From Chloroflexota bacterium (lineage in GTDB: Bacteria > Chloroflexota > Anaerolineae > 4572-78 > J111), in the NCBI GenBank assembly GCA_016860845.1, contig BOKF01000032.1, forward strand, positions 33,720 to 97,719: a DNA stretch of 64,000 nucleotides. Direction: 5' to 3'. Of the stretch, positions 36,747 to 45,240 are shown one piece after another. The first letter of the stretch is position 1; each line of letters opens with the position of its first letter. The translations under genes were made by a program, and so were the position numbers. The notes below the pieces were generated by a model that had not been told where the DNA came from, did not search any database, and saw nothing but the letters and a program-made list of their open reading frames with translations.

Positions 36747-39074
36747 CTATTCCTGCGAATTCTCTAATTCAAAATTATTCACCTCGATGTTCTCCGCCCA
36801 CAGGGTGTGCAGCGGAGCCATCTTGGCTTTGGGCGACACCGCGACCCGCAAGCCAATCCCATTACGGCTGACCGTAAAGCCGCGCGCCTGCAACAGGCTG
36901 AGGGCATTATCCCGAATTGGTTCGGGTATGATAATCTTGAGCGTGAGGGCCATGCCCAGGCGGCCGGCCAGTTCAGCCGGGTGGCAGGTAAGGCTGAGCT
37001 TGCCCCCTTCCAGCACGAGCACTCGGTCGGCCAGCAGTTCCACTTCTTCCAGGCGGTGCGAGGTAAAGAGCAAGGTCTTACCCTGCGCTTTTTGGCGCAG
37101 CAGTAACTTAACAAATTCATCCCGGGCCGCAGTGTCCAGATTGCTGGTTGGTTCGTCCAGTACCAAAATAGGCGGGTCGGCCAGGAGGGCGCTGGCCAGG
37201 GCCAGGCGTTGTTTCATCCCCCCGGAGAGAGCCGCGACCGCCTTTGCTCCGTGCGCCGCCAGCCCAACTTCGGCCAGTACCCGGTCAACCCGGGCCGCCG
37301 GCACGTGTTTCAACGCCGCGTAGAACAGCAAGGTGTCCCGCGCCGACATGTCATCATAAAAGGCCAGCTCCTGAGGCACATAACCGATGGCGGCCCTGGC
37401 CTTTTTGCCCTGTTTCTGCACCTCAAAGCCATTAACCCGCAGTTCCCCACTGGCCGAGAGCAGCCCTAACAGGCTGCGGATAATGGTCGTCTTGCCGGCC
37501 CCATTAGGCCCCCACAGGGCGACGGCTTCGCCACCCGCTACTTCAAAAGAAAGGGCGTCAACGGCCGTGAAATTACCGAATTTTTTAGTGAGGTTGGTGA
37601 CTTTAATCATGGGCTTCCCCCAGGAATTTGTATTTGGGTGGGCAGCTTCTAATCCCCTCTGATCAGCGTCAGGCTGATGGTTGAGCTTTAGTAAAGGGGC
37701 AACTTTGACCCGTGAGATATTGGCCAGAACAAGAACGCTGGCAGCAATGAATAACCAGGTCCCGGCGATAAGCCACATCGGCCAGGTGGAGCCGGGGGGA
37801 GGGAGGGGCACGGCGGGGGTAATTGGCTCCAGCAGGGGCGCGTCATCGCTGAATTTGGGCTGGGGTTGGAAAATCGGGAAGGCGTGCGCGGCCAGTTCGA
37901 TGGCTTGCTGGGCCGGGCTGAGTTGGAACAGGCGCAGGGCCGGATTTTTGTCCATCATGTTTTCAAAAAGGCTTTTAGACACATAGGCCAGATCACCCAA
38001 ACCGTTCCCATCGGCGTCGTAGCCGGTGTAGTCGCTCCAAAAGTTGCCCTGGCCGTTTACCGTGAACCCGTTGCCTGTAAAGGCACCTCCGGCAGTTAAC
38101 CCGACCTGTTCGCTGTTATCAATAAAGCTGTTTTGGCTGAAATAATTACGCTTAACACTCGGCGCAAAGAGCAGGCCGATATCGTTGTAAGTAAAGGCGT
38201 TACGCTGAAAATGCTGGCTGACATCCACCGACCAGGGCGAGTTGTCGAAATACATGCCCACCCGGTTGCCGCTGAAGAGATTATCGGTCGCTTCGACGCC
38301 GTCTATGTCTTTCAAGCCAATGCCGTAGCCACTGGGGCCACGATTGTTGGCAAAAATATTGTGACGTAAGACCAAATTGCGGCTGTACATCAGAAAAGCG
38401 CCGACGGAGTTACCTTCCAGCCGGTTGTTTTCAACCAGATTATCATCACAGTACATAAAATGCAGGCCGTAACGATTGCCAAAGATAACATTATCACGGA
38501 TGATGGCACTGTTGTTGTACCACAAGACCACATCACGCCCGTGGCTTACCTGATTGCCGATGATCTGGGTATTCTGGCTGTACCAGACGAGCAGGCTGTC
38601 GCCGCGAGCGGCTACATCCAAATCTTTTTTAGCGCCGATGATATTTTTGACCACCCGGCTGTCTTCCGAGTCCTTCACTTTGATCCCAAAGAGAATATTT
38701 TCCAGACGGTTATTCTCCACAACCAGGCGCGGCGACTGAGAGGCGGCAATGCCGGCATCCTCTTTGTCTAACCGCGTGCCCGTGTTGCGGATCACCAGGC
38801 CGCGAATGATCACATCGGGCGTGCCGTTGATGGTTATGATCGTACCGTGGTTGTTGCCGTCGAGAATGGGCCAGTCAATCCCTTCCAGGGTGATAGGCTT
38901 GGTAATCGTGAAATTGCCTTGATACACTCCGGGCGGTATTTGAATGGTCTGACCGGGCTGGGCAGCGTCAATAGCAGTTTGGAGATCGAAGGCGGAAGAA
39001 CTGGCGGGGTGGGCGGATCCTCCCATAAAACCGGCCAATATTAAGCTGAGTAAAGTTATGCTTAAGCGTTTCAC
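36747..39074 (-). CDS. nosDF: NosD-NosF fusion protein
   Basis: 775 residues. Signal peptide at 1-24; right-handed beta-helix (CASH repeats) of NosD at about 30-400 with many NRLEGN/NNRL-type turns; a membrane helix at ~432-453 (MWLIAGTWLFIAASVLVLA); then a full NosF ABC ATPase from residue 489 (MIKVTNLTKKFG). Walker A WGPNGAGKTT is at 521-530, with the signature LSGGMKQRLALA and Walker B ILVLDEPTSNLD. The helix puts NosD outside and NosF inside, so the fusion is topologically sound. A weak ribosome site (GGGGAAG) before the internal ATG at 37610 could also yield free NosF. NosD and NosF are separate genes in described clusters. Confidence 0.85.
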   Translation of the reverse strand: MKRLSITLLSLILAGFMGGSAHPASSSAFDLQTAIDAAQPGQTIQIPPGVYQGNFTITKPITLEGIDWPILDGNNHGTIITINGTPDVIIRGLVIRNTGTRLDKEDAGIAASQSPRLVVENNRLENILFGIKVKDSEDSRVVKNIIGAKKDLDVAARGDSLLVWYSQNTQIIGNQVSHGRDVVLWYNNSAIIRDNVIFGNRYGLHFMYCDDNLVENNRLEGNSVGAFLMYSRNLVLRHNIFANNRGPSGYGIGLKDIDGVEATDNLFSGNRVGMYFDNSPWSVDVSQHFQRNAFTYNDIGLLFAPSVKRNYFSQNSFIDNSEQVGLTAGGAFTGNGFTVNGQGNFWSDYTGYDADGNGLGDLAYVSKSLFENMMDKNPALRLFQLSPAQQAIELAAHAFPIFQPQPKFSDDAPLLEPITPAVPLPPPGSTWPMWLIAGTWLFIAASVLVLANISRVKVAPLLKLNHQPDADQRGLEAAHPNTNSWGKPMIKVTNLTKKFGNFTAVDALSFEVAGGEAVALWGPNGAGKTTIIRSLLGLLSASGELRVNGFEVQKQGKKARAAIGYVPQELAFYDDMSARDTLLFYAALKHVPAARVDRVLAEVGLAAHGAKAVAALSGGMKQRLALASALLADPPILVLDEPTSNLDTAARDEFVKLLLRQKAQGKTLLFTSHRLEEVELLADRVLVLEGGKLSLTCHPAELAGRLGMALTLKIIIPEPIRDNALSLLQARGFTVSRNGIGLRVAVSPKAKMAPLHTLWAENIEVNNFELENSQE

Positions 39075-39140
39075 GGTTGTTTACCGAATACTCTTATAAT
39101 CCAACTGCCGGACAAACTAAAGTTTGTCCTACAACCTCCC

Positions 39141-39170
39141 CGACTACCATCTACTGTCTACCGTCTACCA
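39141..39170. repeat. Heptad tract forming the 3' end of a gene (gtagacg family)
   Basis: ctaccat, ctactgt, ctaccgt, ctaccaa at a 7-bp period. On the minus strand it encodes the last residues (VDGRQ) and stop of the four-helix nos protein. Confidence 0.65.
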
Positions 39171-39807
39171 ACGGCTTGTAGGCTCGTCGCTGCAGGTAAA
39201 GCCCTACCAAAATCAGGATAGACGCCGCCGAGGCTATGAGCAGGCCAAAATCAGCATAGGCCACGGTACGGAATTGGCCAATAACGCCTTCACCCAAAAT
39301 GGCGGGAGTAAACGGCTTAACCGCGCTAGAGAGCGCCGCGCGCGGGTCAAGGTTTTGCCCAAAATGATTGAGCCAGAAGAAAAGATCGGCCAGGAAAACA
39401 GGCGGGATTAACACGGCCGGCAGGCTTAACAGAAGCGACCAGGGCGAGTGAATGAACACCGCCGCCAAAACCAGGAGAGCCAGGGCGCTGATGGCAAAGA
39501 TGGAAAACCTTTTTTCCATCTGGGCGGCCTCACCCAGCGGTCGCATGCCGATGTAATGATTGAGGCCGTCAATCTCCTGCACATCCCCTTCCAGGTGGTT
39601 GATATAGGCATTGACCACCAGCCCCTTGGGATATTGCGGCGCGTGGAGCACCAAACTCCAGTAGGGCAAAAAGATCGAGATAATGATTAATACTGCCGCT
39701 CCGGCCAGGCACAATGTTGGCCAGAGATACCGCAGCCGGTGCGCGGCCAATTCTTCGACAGGAGCGCGGGGACCGACAATTTGCTGAAATTTTTCTGAAG
39801 CCATCAT
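39151..39807 (-). CDS. nos-cluster four-helix membrane protein
   Basis: 218 residues. Helices at about 27-50, 103-122, 124-146 and 185-205. Between the first two lies the conserved extracytoplasmic stretch LPYWSLVLHAPQYPKGLVVN (20), GDVQEIDGLNHYIGMRPL. Genes with this pattern are often found beside clade II nosZ, but no function is known to me. The His and Met residues in LNHYIGM could bind copper or heme. The last six codons, with the stop, come from a heptad tract. The distance to nosZ is 118 bp. Confidence 0.72.
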   Translation of the reverse strand: MMASEKFQQIVGPRAPVEELAAHRLRYLWPTLCLAGAAVLIIISIFLPYWSLVLHAPQYPKGLVVNAYINHLEGDVQEIDGLNHYIGMRPLGEAAQMEKRFSIFAISALALLVLAAVFIHSPWSLLLSLPAVLIPPVFLADLFFWLNHFGQNLDPRAALSSAVKPFTPAILGEGVIGQFRTVAYADFGLLIASAASILILVGLYLQRRAYKPLVDGRQ

Positions 39808-39859
39808 AGAACTACCTTCATCTACGACTTTAAAATTACGATTTGTTGTTATGTCTTGG

Positions 39860-39930
39860 GTGATACGTGATGCGTGATAAGTTTGGAATATAAAACCTCA
39901 CGCATCACGCATCACGTTTTACGTTTTACT
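39860..39930. repeat. Heptad inverted tract after nosZ (gtgatac / cacgcat family)
   Basis: gtgatac, gtgatgc, gtgataa units, a core, then cacgcat, cacgcat, cacgttt, tacgttt. It fills the gap after nosZ and touches its stop codon (39926-39928). Confidence 0.7.
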
Positions 39931-41986
39931 TCACACTTGCCTGTGACCCACTCGGTTTGACCAGGAAGTAACCAGTCATTTCCAGGTGTAAGGCCGAACA
40001 GAACTCAGTACAGTAGTAGCTAAAGACACCCGGCACATCGGCGTCGAATTCGACGGTTTGGTGTTCACCCGGCTCCAGGCTCAGGTTGATATTGTAAGCC
40101 GGGATCGAGAAGCCGTGGGTGGCATCGTAAGCCCGTTCGATATTGGTCAGATGCCAGGTCACGTGGTCGCCCTGCTCAATTTCGACATGCTCCGGAGTGT
40201 AATGGGAGCGCACGACGGTCATAAAGACTTCGACATTCTTGCCGTTACGCACCACTTTTTCCTCACCGGGTTTCACCGCATTGGGGGAGACAGATTGGGT
40301 TTCGGGATCCCAGCCGATTTCAGGATACACTTCCCAGGGGTTGAGCTTATCAGCCTTGATCATCTGGACGTAGTGCGGCTCGCCCATCCCAATCGGCATA
40401 TCATAGATGACTTGCATGTTATCGCCGGTGTTGTCAATATCAATCAATTGGAAGTTTTGCGGCAGCAGCGGGCCGACGTTCTGGAAGCGGTCAATGGCCC
40501 ACTTGTTCAAAGCCACTACATACTTGCCATCGGGACTAACTGTGTCACCTTCGGCGGCGGTAATGTGGCCGATGTTGTACTGCACGGGAATTTTGGCCAC
40601 CAAGGTCCAGGGTTCTTCGGGATGCTTATCGGCAAAATCGCCGCCCAGGGTCCAGCGGGCCACCGCGCTGTCCAGGAAGAGGCTGGTATAAGCATAGCCC
40701 TGGTTATCGTAAACGGTGTGGAGCGGCCCCAGGCCCAACTCAACCTGGGCCTCTTTCACGTCGTCCAGAGGCAGCACCGGGATACCGTAATCGTCGGTTT
40801 CCCACTTTTTGGCCTCGATCGCTTTCTGGAGTTTATCAAAGCTGTAAATGGTTACGTGCGGGTCCAGTTTACCGGCCACGACCATAAATTTACCGTCCGG
40901 GGTCACATCTACCCCGTGCGGGCTTTTGGGTTCGGGGGCCAGGAAGAGGATGCCTTCCTCGACTGCCGTTTCTATCGAGATGACCGGAAAGTCTTTAATC
41001 GTTTCAAACTTGCCGGCTTTGAAAACTTCTTCGGCCTTCTTCCAGTTGAAGATGTGCAGGTAGTCGGTGTCATTTTGAGAAGCGCCGGCCTCAAAGGGCG
41101 GATTGCCTTTTTCGACGCCGCCGGTGGCCCGCTCCGTGTTGAGCGAGTTGCAGAAGACCCAGCCGTCGCTGGCCAGCTTACCAGAGTCGCACAAATCTTG
41201 CCAGTAGGGTGGTAGTTCAATGGCAAAGGATTGGCTCTGGTCAATGCGCCCCTGCTCTCGGTCAAACTTCCAGAAAGTGACATGGCCCCGGTATTTTTCG
41301 TTATACTCGGACAGTGGGGCATAATCCCAGCCCAAAGGTGCGGAATACTGGCCGCCTTCAACCACATACTCGGTGTTGGGGGTTACAAAGGTGCCGCCGT
41401 GATCCATCACCGCGACGGGGTTCTTAACAATTTGCTTGGTTTCAAAGTCACGCAGGTCAACCACGCCGACGCGCGCATTGGCCTTATCGTTGATAAAGAC
41501 AAATTGGCCGTCGTACTCCCCGGCTGTTTCACTTAGACCCGGATGGTGGGTATCGGCCCAGCGGATTTGTTTACCGTTGACATCGCCCTCATCCAATACC
41601 CTGTTACCCGCGCCAAAACCCCAGCCCTGCCAGGGTTCCGGGGTAAAAACAGCAATCGTCTTCAGCAGGCGCATGCTCGGCACACCAATCACAAATATTT
41701 GTCCAGAATGGCCGCCCGACGAGAAGATAACATAGTCGTCGTGCTTGCCGGAGGGCACAAAGGTTTTTAGCGCGGCGGTGACATCGGCCGGGCTGAGGCC
41801 GCGGGCCTGGGCAATGGCCGCGGCGTCGGCGCTGAGGCCGCTGCCAGCCGGAGCTACTTCACTGCCGGTGCTGGCCTGCCCACCACTACTGACTGGCGCC
41901 GGTCCTTCTGGCTGCTTGGGCACCAGGGAACAGGCCGCCACAAACAGAAGGGTTAGTACAATGAGGATCAAAATGTTGCGTTTCAT
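39926..41986 (-). CDS. nosZ: Nitrous-oxide reductase, Sec-type lipoprotein
   Basis: 686 residues. It reduces N2O to N2. The signal peptide ends in a lipobox (LFVAAC, Cys19) instead of a Tat motif, so it is exported unfolded and lipid-anchored, as in clade II enzymes. CuZ ligands are in TDTHHPGLSE-like ADTHHPGLSE, MDHGG, SPHGVDV, GPLHT, GHITAAEGD and GEPHY. CuA ligands are in YYCTEFCSALHLEM (Cys659, Cys663, His667, Met670). It is complete, second in the operon after a ferredoxin gene, and followed by the maturation genes, so the strain can probably respire N2O. Confidence 0.95.
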   Translation of the reverse strand: MKRNILILIVLTLLFVAACSLVPKQPEGPAPVSSGGQASTGSEVAPAGSGLSADAAAIAQARGLSPADVTAALKTFVPSGKHDDYVIFSSGGHSGQIFVIGVPSMRLLKTIAVFTPEPWQGWGFGAGNRVLDEGDVNGKQIRWADTHHPGLSETAGEYDGQFVFINDKANARVGVVDLRDFETKQIVKNPVAVMDHGGTFVTPNTEYVVEGGQYSAPLGWDYAPLSEYNEKYRGHVTFWKFDREQGRIDQSQSFAIELPPYWQDLCDSGKLASDGWVFCNSLNTERATGGVEKGNPPFEAGASQNDTDYLHIFNWKKAEEVFKAGKFETIKDFPVISIETAVEEGILFLAPEPKSPHGVDVTPDGKFMVVAGKLDPHVTIYSFDKLQKAIEAKKWETDDYGIPVLPLDDVKEAQVELGLGPLHTVYDNQGYAYTSLFLDSAVARWTLGGDFADKHPEEPWTLVAKIPVQYNIGHITAAEGDTVSPDGKYVVALNKWAIDRFQNVGPLLPQNFQLIDIDNTGDNMQVIYDMPIGMGEPHYVQMIKADKLNPWEVYPEIGWDPETQSVSPNAVKPGEEKVVRNGKNVEVFMTVVRSHYTPEHVEIEQGDHVTWHLTNIERAYDATHGFSIPAYNINLSLEPGEHQTVEFDADVPGVFSYYCTEFCSALHLEMTGYFLVKPSGSQASVK

Positions 41987-42051
41987 TATCCTTTCTCCTT
42001 GATCTTGTTGATCTTTAAATTTTACTGCTTGGGGATGGTTGGTTCATTGGC

Positions 42052-42288
42052 TTAATTTTGGCTGCGCCCCCTTCCTTGGGTTGTCATAAAAATAATTTCA
42101 TAGGTTAAGCTGATGGCCTGGGTGGGGCAGATTTCCTGGCATGCGCCGGTATAATCGCACGCTTCGGGATTGGTGACCGTAGCCAGGTCGTCCACCATAG
42201 TCAGGGTATGAGTCGGGCAGACTTTGATGCATAAATCGCAACCAATGCACTTTGCCAGGTCTATTTGGGGCAGGAAATCTGAAATCAT
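42052..42288 (-). CDS. Small 2[4Fe-4S] ferredoxin at the head of the nos operon
   Basis: 78 residues. Two iron-sulfur motifs: CIGCDLCIKVCP and the looser CDYTGACQEICP (the second has CxxxxxCxxxCP spacing; the first is canonical). It is cytosolic and carries low-potential electrons. It lies 65 bp before nosZ, and downstream of the strong Crp/Fnr box, so it is the first gene of the operon. Ferredoxin-like proteins (for example NosG/NosH-type) accompany clade II nos clusters. Confidence 0.82.
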   Translation of the reverse strand: MISDFLPQIDLAKCIGCDLCIKVCPTHTLTMVDDLATVTNPEACDYTGACQEICPTQAISLTYEIIFMTTQGRGRSQN

Positions 42289-42310
42289 AGGCTATCACGC
42301 TTCATCCTCG

Positions 42311-42353
42311 ATAATACCAGTAGTTCACCTAAAAGAATGTGACTTTTGTCACA
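42311..42353 (-). promoter_or_regulatory. Crp/Fnr box and class II promoter of the nos operon
   Basis: TGTGACTTTTGTCACA (42338-42353) is a perfect 6-bp-arm palindrome. TATTAT at 42311-42316 is the minus-strand -10. The predicted start at ~42304 places the box centre at -41.5, the class II position. A second palindrome TTGAGTAAACTCAA (TTGA-N6-TCAA type) adjoins at 42355-42368. Confidence 0.8.
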
Positions 42354-42381
42354 CTTGAGTAAACTCAAATTTACTTGGAGT

Positions 42382-42410
42382 TTGACAGAGGATGTTGATA
42401 GGGAGATAAT
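42382..42410 (+). promoter_or_regulatory. Promoter of the Crp/Fnr regulator gene
   Basis: TTGACA (42382-42387), a 17-nt spacer and GATAAT (42405-42410). The Crp/Fnr box lies about 71 bp upstream of the predicted start, so the regulator may also control itself. Confidence 0.7.
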
Positions 42411-42442
42411 GTTAATTCAGAATTTTTGGCAGAAGGAGAGCT

Positions 42443-43120
42443 ATGCTGGCTACGGTTGACGACAGAGCAAAATCTTTGCTCAGGGCGGTACCCTACTTTA
42501 AGGCTCTGGATGAGAATGCCTTGACGGCGGTAGCCCGCGAGGTGATCGTTCGCCAGCACCGGGCCGGGGAAATTATTTTTTTGGAAGGAGAACCCGACGC
42601 CGGCTTGCATCTGGTCGTCGAAGGGCTGTGTAAAGTCTACCGCCTCTCTGAAGGCGGGCGGGAACACGTGCTGGCCACTCTGCGCCCCGGCGACTCATGC
42701 AACGAAGTGCCGGTGGTAGATGGCGGTCCCAACCCGGCCAACTTTGCCGCACTGGAAGATTCAACAGTGTGGATCATTTCCGCCGATGCTTTAACGCGCC
42801 TGCGCCGCCAATTTCCGGCCCTGAATGAGATGATTATCAAAAATCTGGCTATGCGCTGCCGCCAATTAGTCCAACGGGTCTATAACCTCTCCTTTTTGTC
42901 GGTAACGGGACGGCTGGCTGCCTTTTTGTTGCAGCAAAGCGAAGAGAGCGGCCAACTGAGCTATCGCCGGATGACTCAGGACGAAATTGCCGCTCACCTG
43001 GGCACGGTCCGCGAGATGGTCGCCCGCGCCTTTAGAGAGCTGCAAGAGGCCGAATTGATTGCCATAGACCGCCACCGGATTGAGATTCTGGATCGAGAAG
43101 GATTGGAAGAGTTAACCTGA
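42443..43120 (+). CDS. Crp/Fnr-family transcriptional regulator
   Basis: 225 residues with AAGGAGAG just before the ATG. Cyclic-nucleotide-binding-like beta barrel at about 15-135 (GEIIFLEGEPDAGLHLVVEG, 20), a long dimer helix, and winged-helix HTH MTQDEIAAHLGTVREMVARA (20) at about 172-191. It has no four-cysteine set for an Fe-S cluster, so it is not an O2-sensing FNR; NO (via heme, as DNR/NnrR) or another ligand would fit. Divergent from the nos operon with the matching box between them. Predicted activator of nos and of the two operons with the same box. Confidence 0.85.
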   Translation: MLATVDDRAKSLLRAVPYFKALDENALTAVAREVIVRQHRAGEIIFLEGEPDAGLHLVVEGLCKVYRLSEGGREHVLATLRPGDSCNEVPVVDGGPNPANFAALEDSTVWIISADALTRLRRQFPALNEMIIKNLAMRCRQLVQRVYNLSFLSVTGRLAAFLLQQSEESGQLSYRRMTQDEIAAHLGTVREMVARAFRELQEAELIAIDRHRIEILDREGLEELT

Positions 43121-43131
43121 AAGAGTTTACC

Positions 43132-43791
43132 ATGCCCCCTAAATTTGCCCCTTCTATTCTAACCGCCGATTTTACCCGCCTGGGCGAGCAAATCCGCGAG
43201 GCCGAAGCCGCCGGGGTGGATTGGATCCATCTCGACATCATGGACGGCAATTTTGTACCCAATATCACCTTTGGCCCGGTGCTGGTTCAGGCGGTCCGGC
43301 AAGTGACCAAGCTACCCCTGGATGTACACCTGATGATCGCCCAGCCGGAGCGCTACCTGGCCGACTTTGCCCAGGCAGGGGCTAATTGGTTGACCGTCCA
43401 CGTAGAAACATGCCCGCATTTACACAGCACAGTCCAGCAGATCAAGGCGTTGGGCTGCCAGGCCGGCGTGACCCTTAACCCGGCCACGCCCCTCCCAACC
43501 CTGGAAGAGATTCTACCGGAAGTAGACCTGATCCTGGTGATGTCGGTCAATCCTGGCTTTGGCGGTCAAAAATATATCCCCGGCAGTACGGGCAAAATCG
43601 CCCGGCTGCGGGCCATGCTCGATGCGATTGGCTCCCCGGCTGAACTGGAAGTGGATGGCGGCATCAACGCCGCCACCATCGCCGAAGTAGTCAAAGCGGG
43701 AGCTTCGGTGCTGGTCATTGGGTCAGCCATCTTCAACTCCAAAGCGCCTATTGCCGAAAATGTACGGACGTTGAGGGAACGAGCTGGTTAA
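43132..43791 (+). CDS. rpe: Ribulose-phosphate 3-epimerase
   Basis: 219 residues, a TIM barrel that interconverts ribulose-5-phosphate and xylulose-5-phosphate. Signatures: LDIMDGNFVPNITFGP near 35-50, VHLMIAQPE, MSVNPGFGGQ and the phosphate-binding VDGGINAATIAEVVKAGA. Metal ligands His, Asp, His, Asp are all in place. It starts 9 bp after the Crp/Fnr gene stop, so cotranscription is likely. Confidence 0.94.
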   Translation: MPPKFAPSILTADFTRLGEQIREAEAAGVDWIHLDIMDGNFVPNITFGPVLVQAVRQVTKLPLDVHLMIAQPERYLADFAQAGANWLTVHVETCPHLHSTVQQIKALGCQAGVTLNPATPLPTLEEILPEVDLILVMSVNPGFGGQKYIPGSTGKIARLRAMLDAIGSPAELEVDGGINAATIAEVVKAGASVLVIGSAIFNSKAPIAENVRTLRERAG

Positions 43792-43811
43792 AGAGGATAG
43801 AAGAAAAAAAC

Positions 43812-43910
43812 AGTATTTCCCACTTAGCGTGACAAACGTTTGCATAAGAGAGAATTTGCCCAGAGATGGCGGACATATACAGTTTCAAGCCACGTCATGT
43901 GGGAAATACT
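43812..43910. repeat. 12-bp inverted repeats 75 bp apart
   Basis: agtatttcccac (43812-43823) and its exact complement gtgggaaatact (43899-43910) bound a 99-bp segment without coding capacity in the rpe-hydrolase gap. This is a possible small non-autonomous element. Confidence 0.5.
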
Positions 43911-43971
43911 CGTACTTTTTCACCCCTAAAAGTTGAAACAGGCCGAACACCTCGCTTGGCCCAAACAGTAT

Positions 43972-44868
43972 TTACTGAACCGGGTTGACTAATTGCCCAA
44001 TCCCTTCAATGCTAATTTCGATCACATCGCCGGTTTGTAAGGTGTAGCTATCGGGCGGCACCAGGCCGGTACCGGTCATGAGAAATACACCGTTGGGAAA
44101 TTCATTCTCGCGGCCCAGATAGGAAACCAGGTCGGCAATAGAGCGTTTCATCTGGTCGGTGTTGATTGCCCCTTGAAAGATAACTTTATCCGTTTGCCGG
44201 ATAGTCAGCTCAATGAGCACTGGCCCATTCAGGTCGGAGGCCAGGGTGATAGCCGGGCCCAAAGCGCAACTGCGCGAGTAAATTTTGGCCTGGGGTAGGT
44301 AGAGCGGATTCTCGCCTTCGATGTCCCGCGAAGAAACATCATTGCCGATAGTGTAACCAACCACCTGTAATTCCGGCGAGAGGAGTACGGTCAACTCTGG
44401 TTCAGGAACCGTCCAGTGTGAGTCGGACCGGGCGCGGATGAAGTCATAAGGGCCGACCACGCGCTGGGGCGTCGCTTTGAGAAATATCTCCGGGCGCTCA
44501 GCATCGTAGACCTTATCATAGACGCCAATCTGGTGAGACTCCTCCTCGCGCGCCTCGCGGCTGCGCAGATAGGTGACTCCAGCCGCCCAGACCTCTTGGC
44601 TGTCTAAAGGAGGTAATAAGTGCGCCCGGCCGCTATCCGGGGGGTGTTGCAGGTCAGTCCAGTAGTAAGCTGCTTTAAGTTCGGCGGCTGCATCTCTAAG
44701 GTGTGATATCGCCTGGGCTAAACCGCGCTGACTGATCGAGCTTAACCATGCGTTTAACGAGGTAAAGGCCGCCTGACCGGTAGCGGTCAAGTCATAAACT
44801 TGCTCGTCCGCAACAGCCGCCAGGTGTGGACCGGCGCCGGGTTCAAAAAAACGACATATTTGTAACAT
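43972..44868 (-). CDS. Fumarylacetoacetate hydrolase-family enzyme, KdaD-like
   Basis: 298 residues from the ATG at 44868 (MLQICRFFEPGAGPHLAAV), where family similarity begins; the frame runs open ~60 codons upstream but lacks a better start. The C-terminal FAH domain has VWAAGVTYLRSREAREEE and SHWTVPEPELTVLL, GNDVSSRDIEGENPLYLPQA (20). This pattern matches 2-keto-3-deoxy-D-arabinonate dehydratases of nonphosphorylative pentose pathways. A divalent metal is bound by Glu/Glu/Asp. No other pathway gene is adjacent, so the substrate is a prediction. It is controlled by the IclR gene upstream. Confidence 0.78.
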   Translation of the reverse strand: MLQICRFFEPGAGPHLAAVADEQVYDLTATGQAAFTSLNAWLSSISQRGLAQAISHLRDAAAELKAAYYWTDLQHPPDSGRAHLLPPLDSQEVWAAGVTYLRSREAREEESHQIGVYDKVYDAERPEIFLKATPQRVVGPYDFIRARSDSHWTVPEPELTVLLSPELQVVGYTIGNDVSSRDIEGENPLYLPQAKIYSRSCALGPAITLASDLNGPVLIELTIRQTDKVIFQGAINTDQMKRSIADLVSYLGRENEFPNGVFLMTGTGLVPPDSYTLQTGDVIEISIEGIGQLVNPVQ

Positions 44869-45036
44869 TGATAGATCGCCTGCCTTGATTGAGTTTGTTA
44901 TTTTTAAGGGTTTGCCCATCTCATTGTAACTCCGGCCGGTATAACCGGTCATCTTGACCAAACAGCAGGTTTTGAAAGGTATTAGGCTTAGGATAATTAT
45001 CAAGACGCTGATCAGATTGTGGTGAGTGAGCGGTCG

Positions 45037-45156
45037 AGTATACAAAGAAAAGGTTTTGTTTCAAATTAGAGTTTGCTATTTTAACTACTGTTTTATATAT
45101 AAAACAAAATCCTTATAAAGGCGCTAAATTGAGATATTTGTTTTGCTAATAAAACA
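45037..45156 (-). promoter_or_regulatory. Promoter and two IclR operators before the KdaD-like gene
   Basis: Promoter TTGAAA (45059-45064), 16 nt, TATACT (45037-45042) on the minus strand. Operators: TGTTTTATATATAAAACA (45089-45106, a perfect 18-bp palindrome) and TGTTTTGCTAATAAAACA (45139-45156), exactly 50 bp apart centre to centre. Both lie upstream of -35, suggesting activation or looping. Rest of the 372-bp gap: an AT-rich leader, no gene. Confidence 0.7.
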
Positions 45157-45240
45157 CCGGTTGAAGGACGAGATGTCTACAAGGGTAGCGGTCAGCCCGG
45201 CGATGAATCGCGGGAGACCCGGTGGATGTCGCTCGATATA

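Noticed and set aside
44869..45045. Membrane-like N-terminus (LISVLIIILSLIPF) on the KdaD-like enzyme
   Set aside because: It covers the promoter and leader downstream of the operators; the family starts at MLQICRFF.
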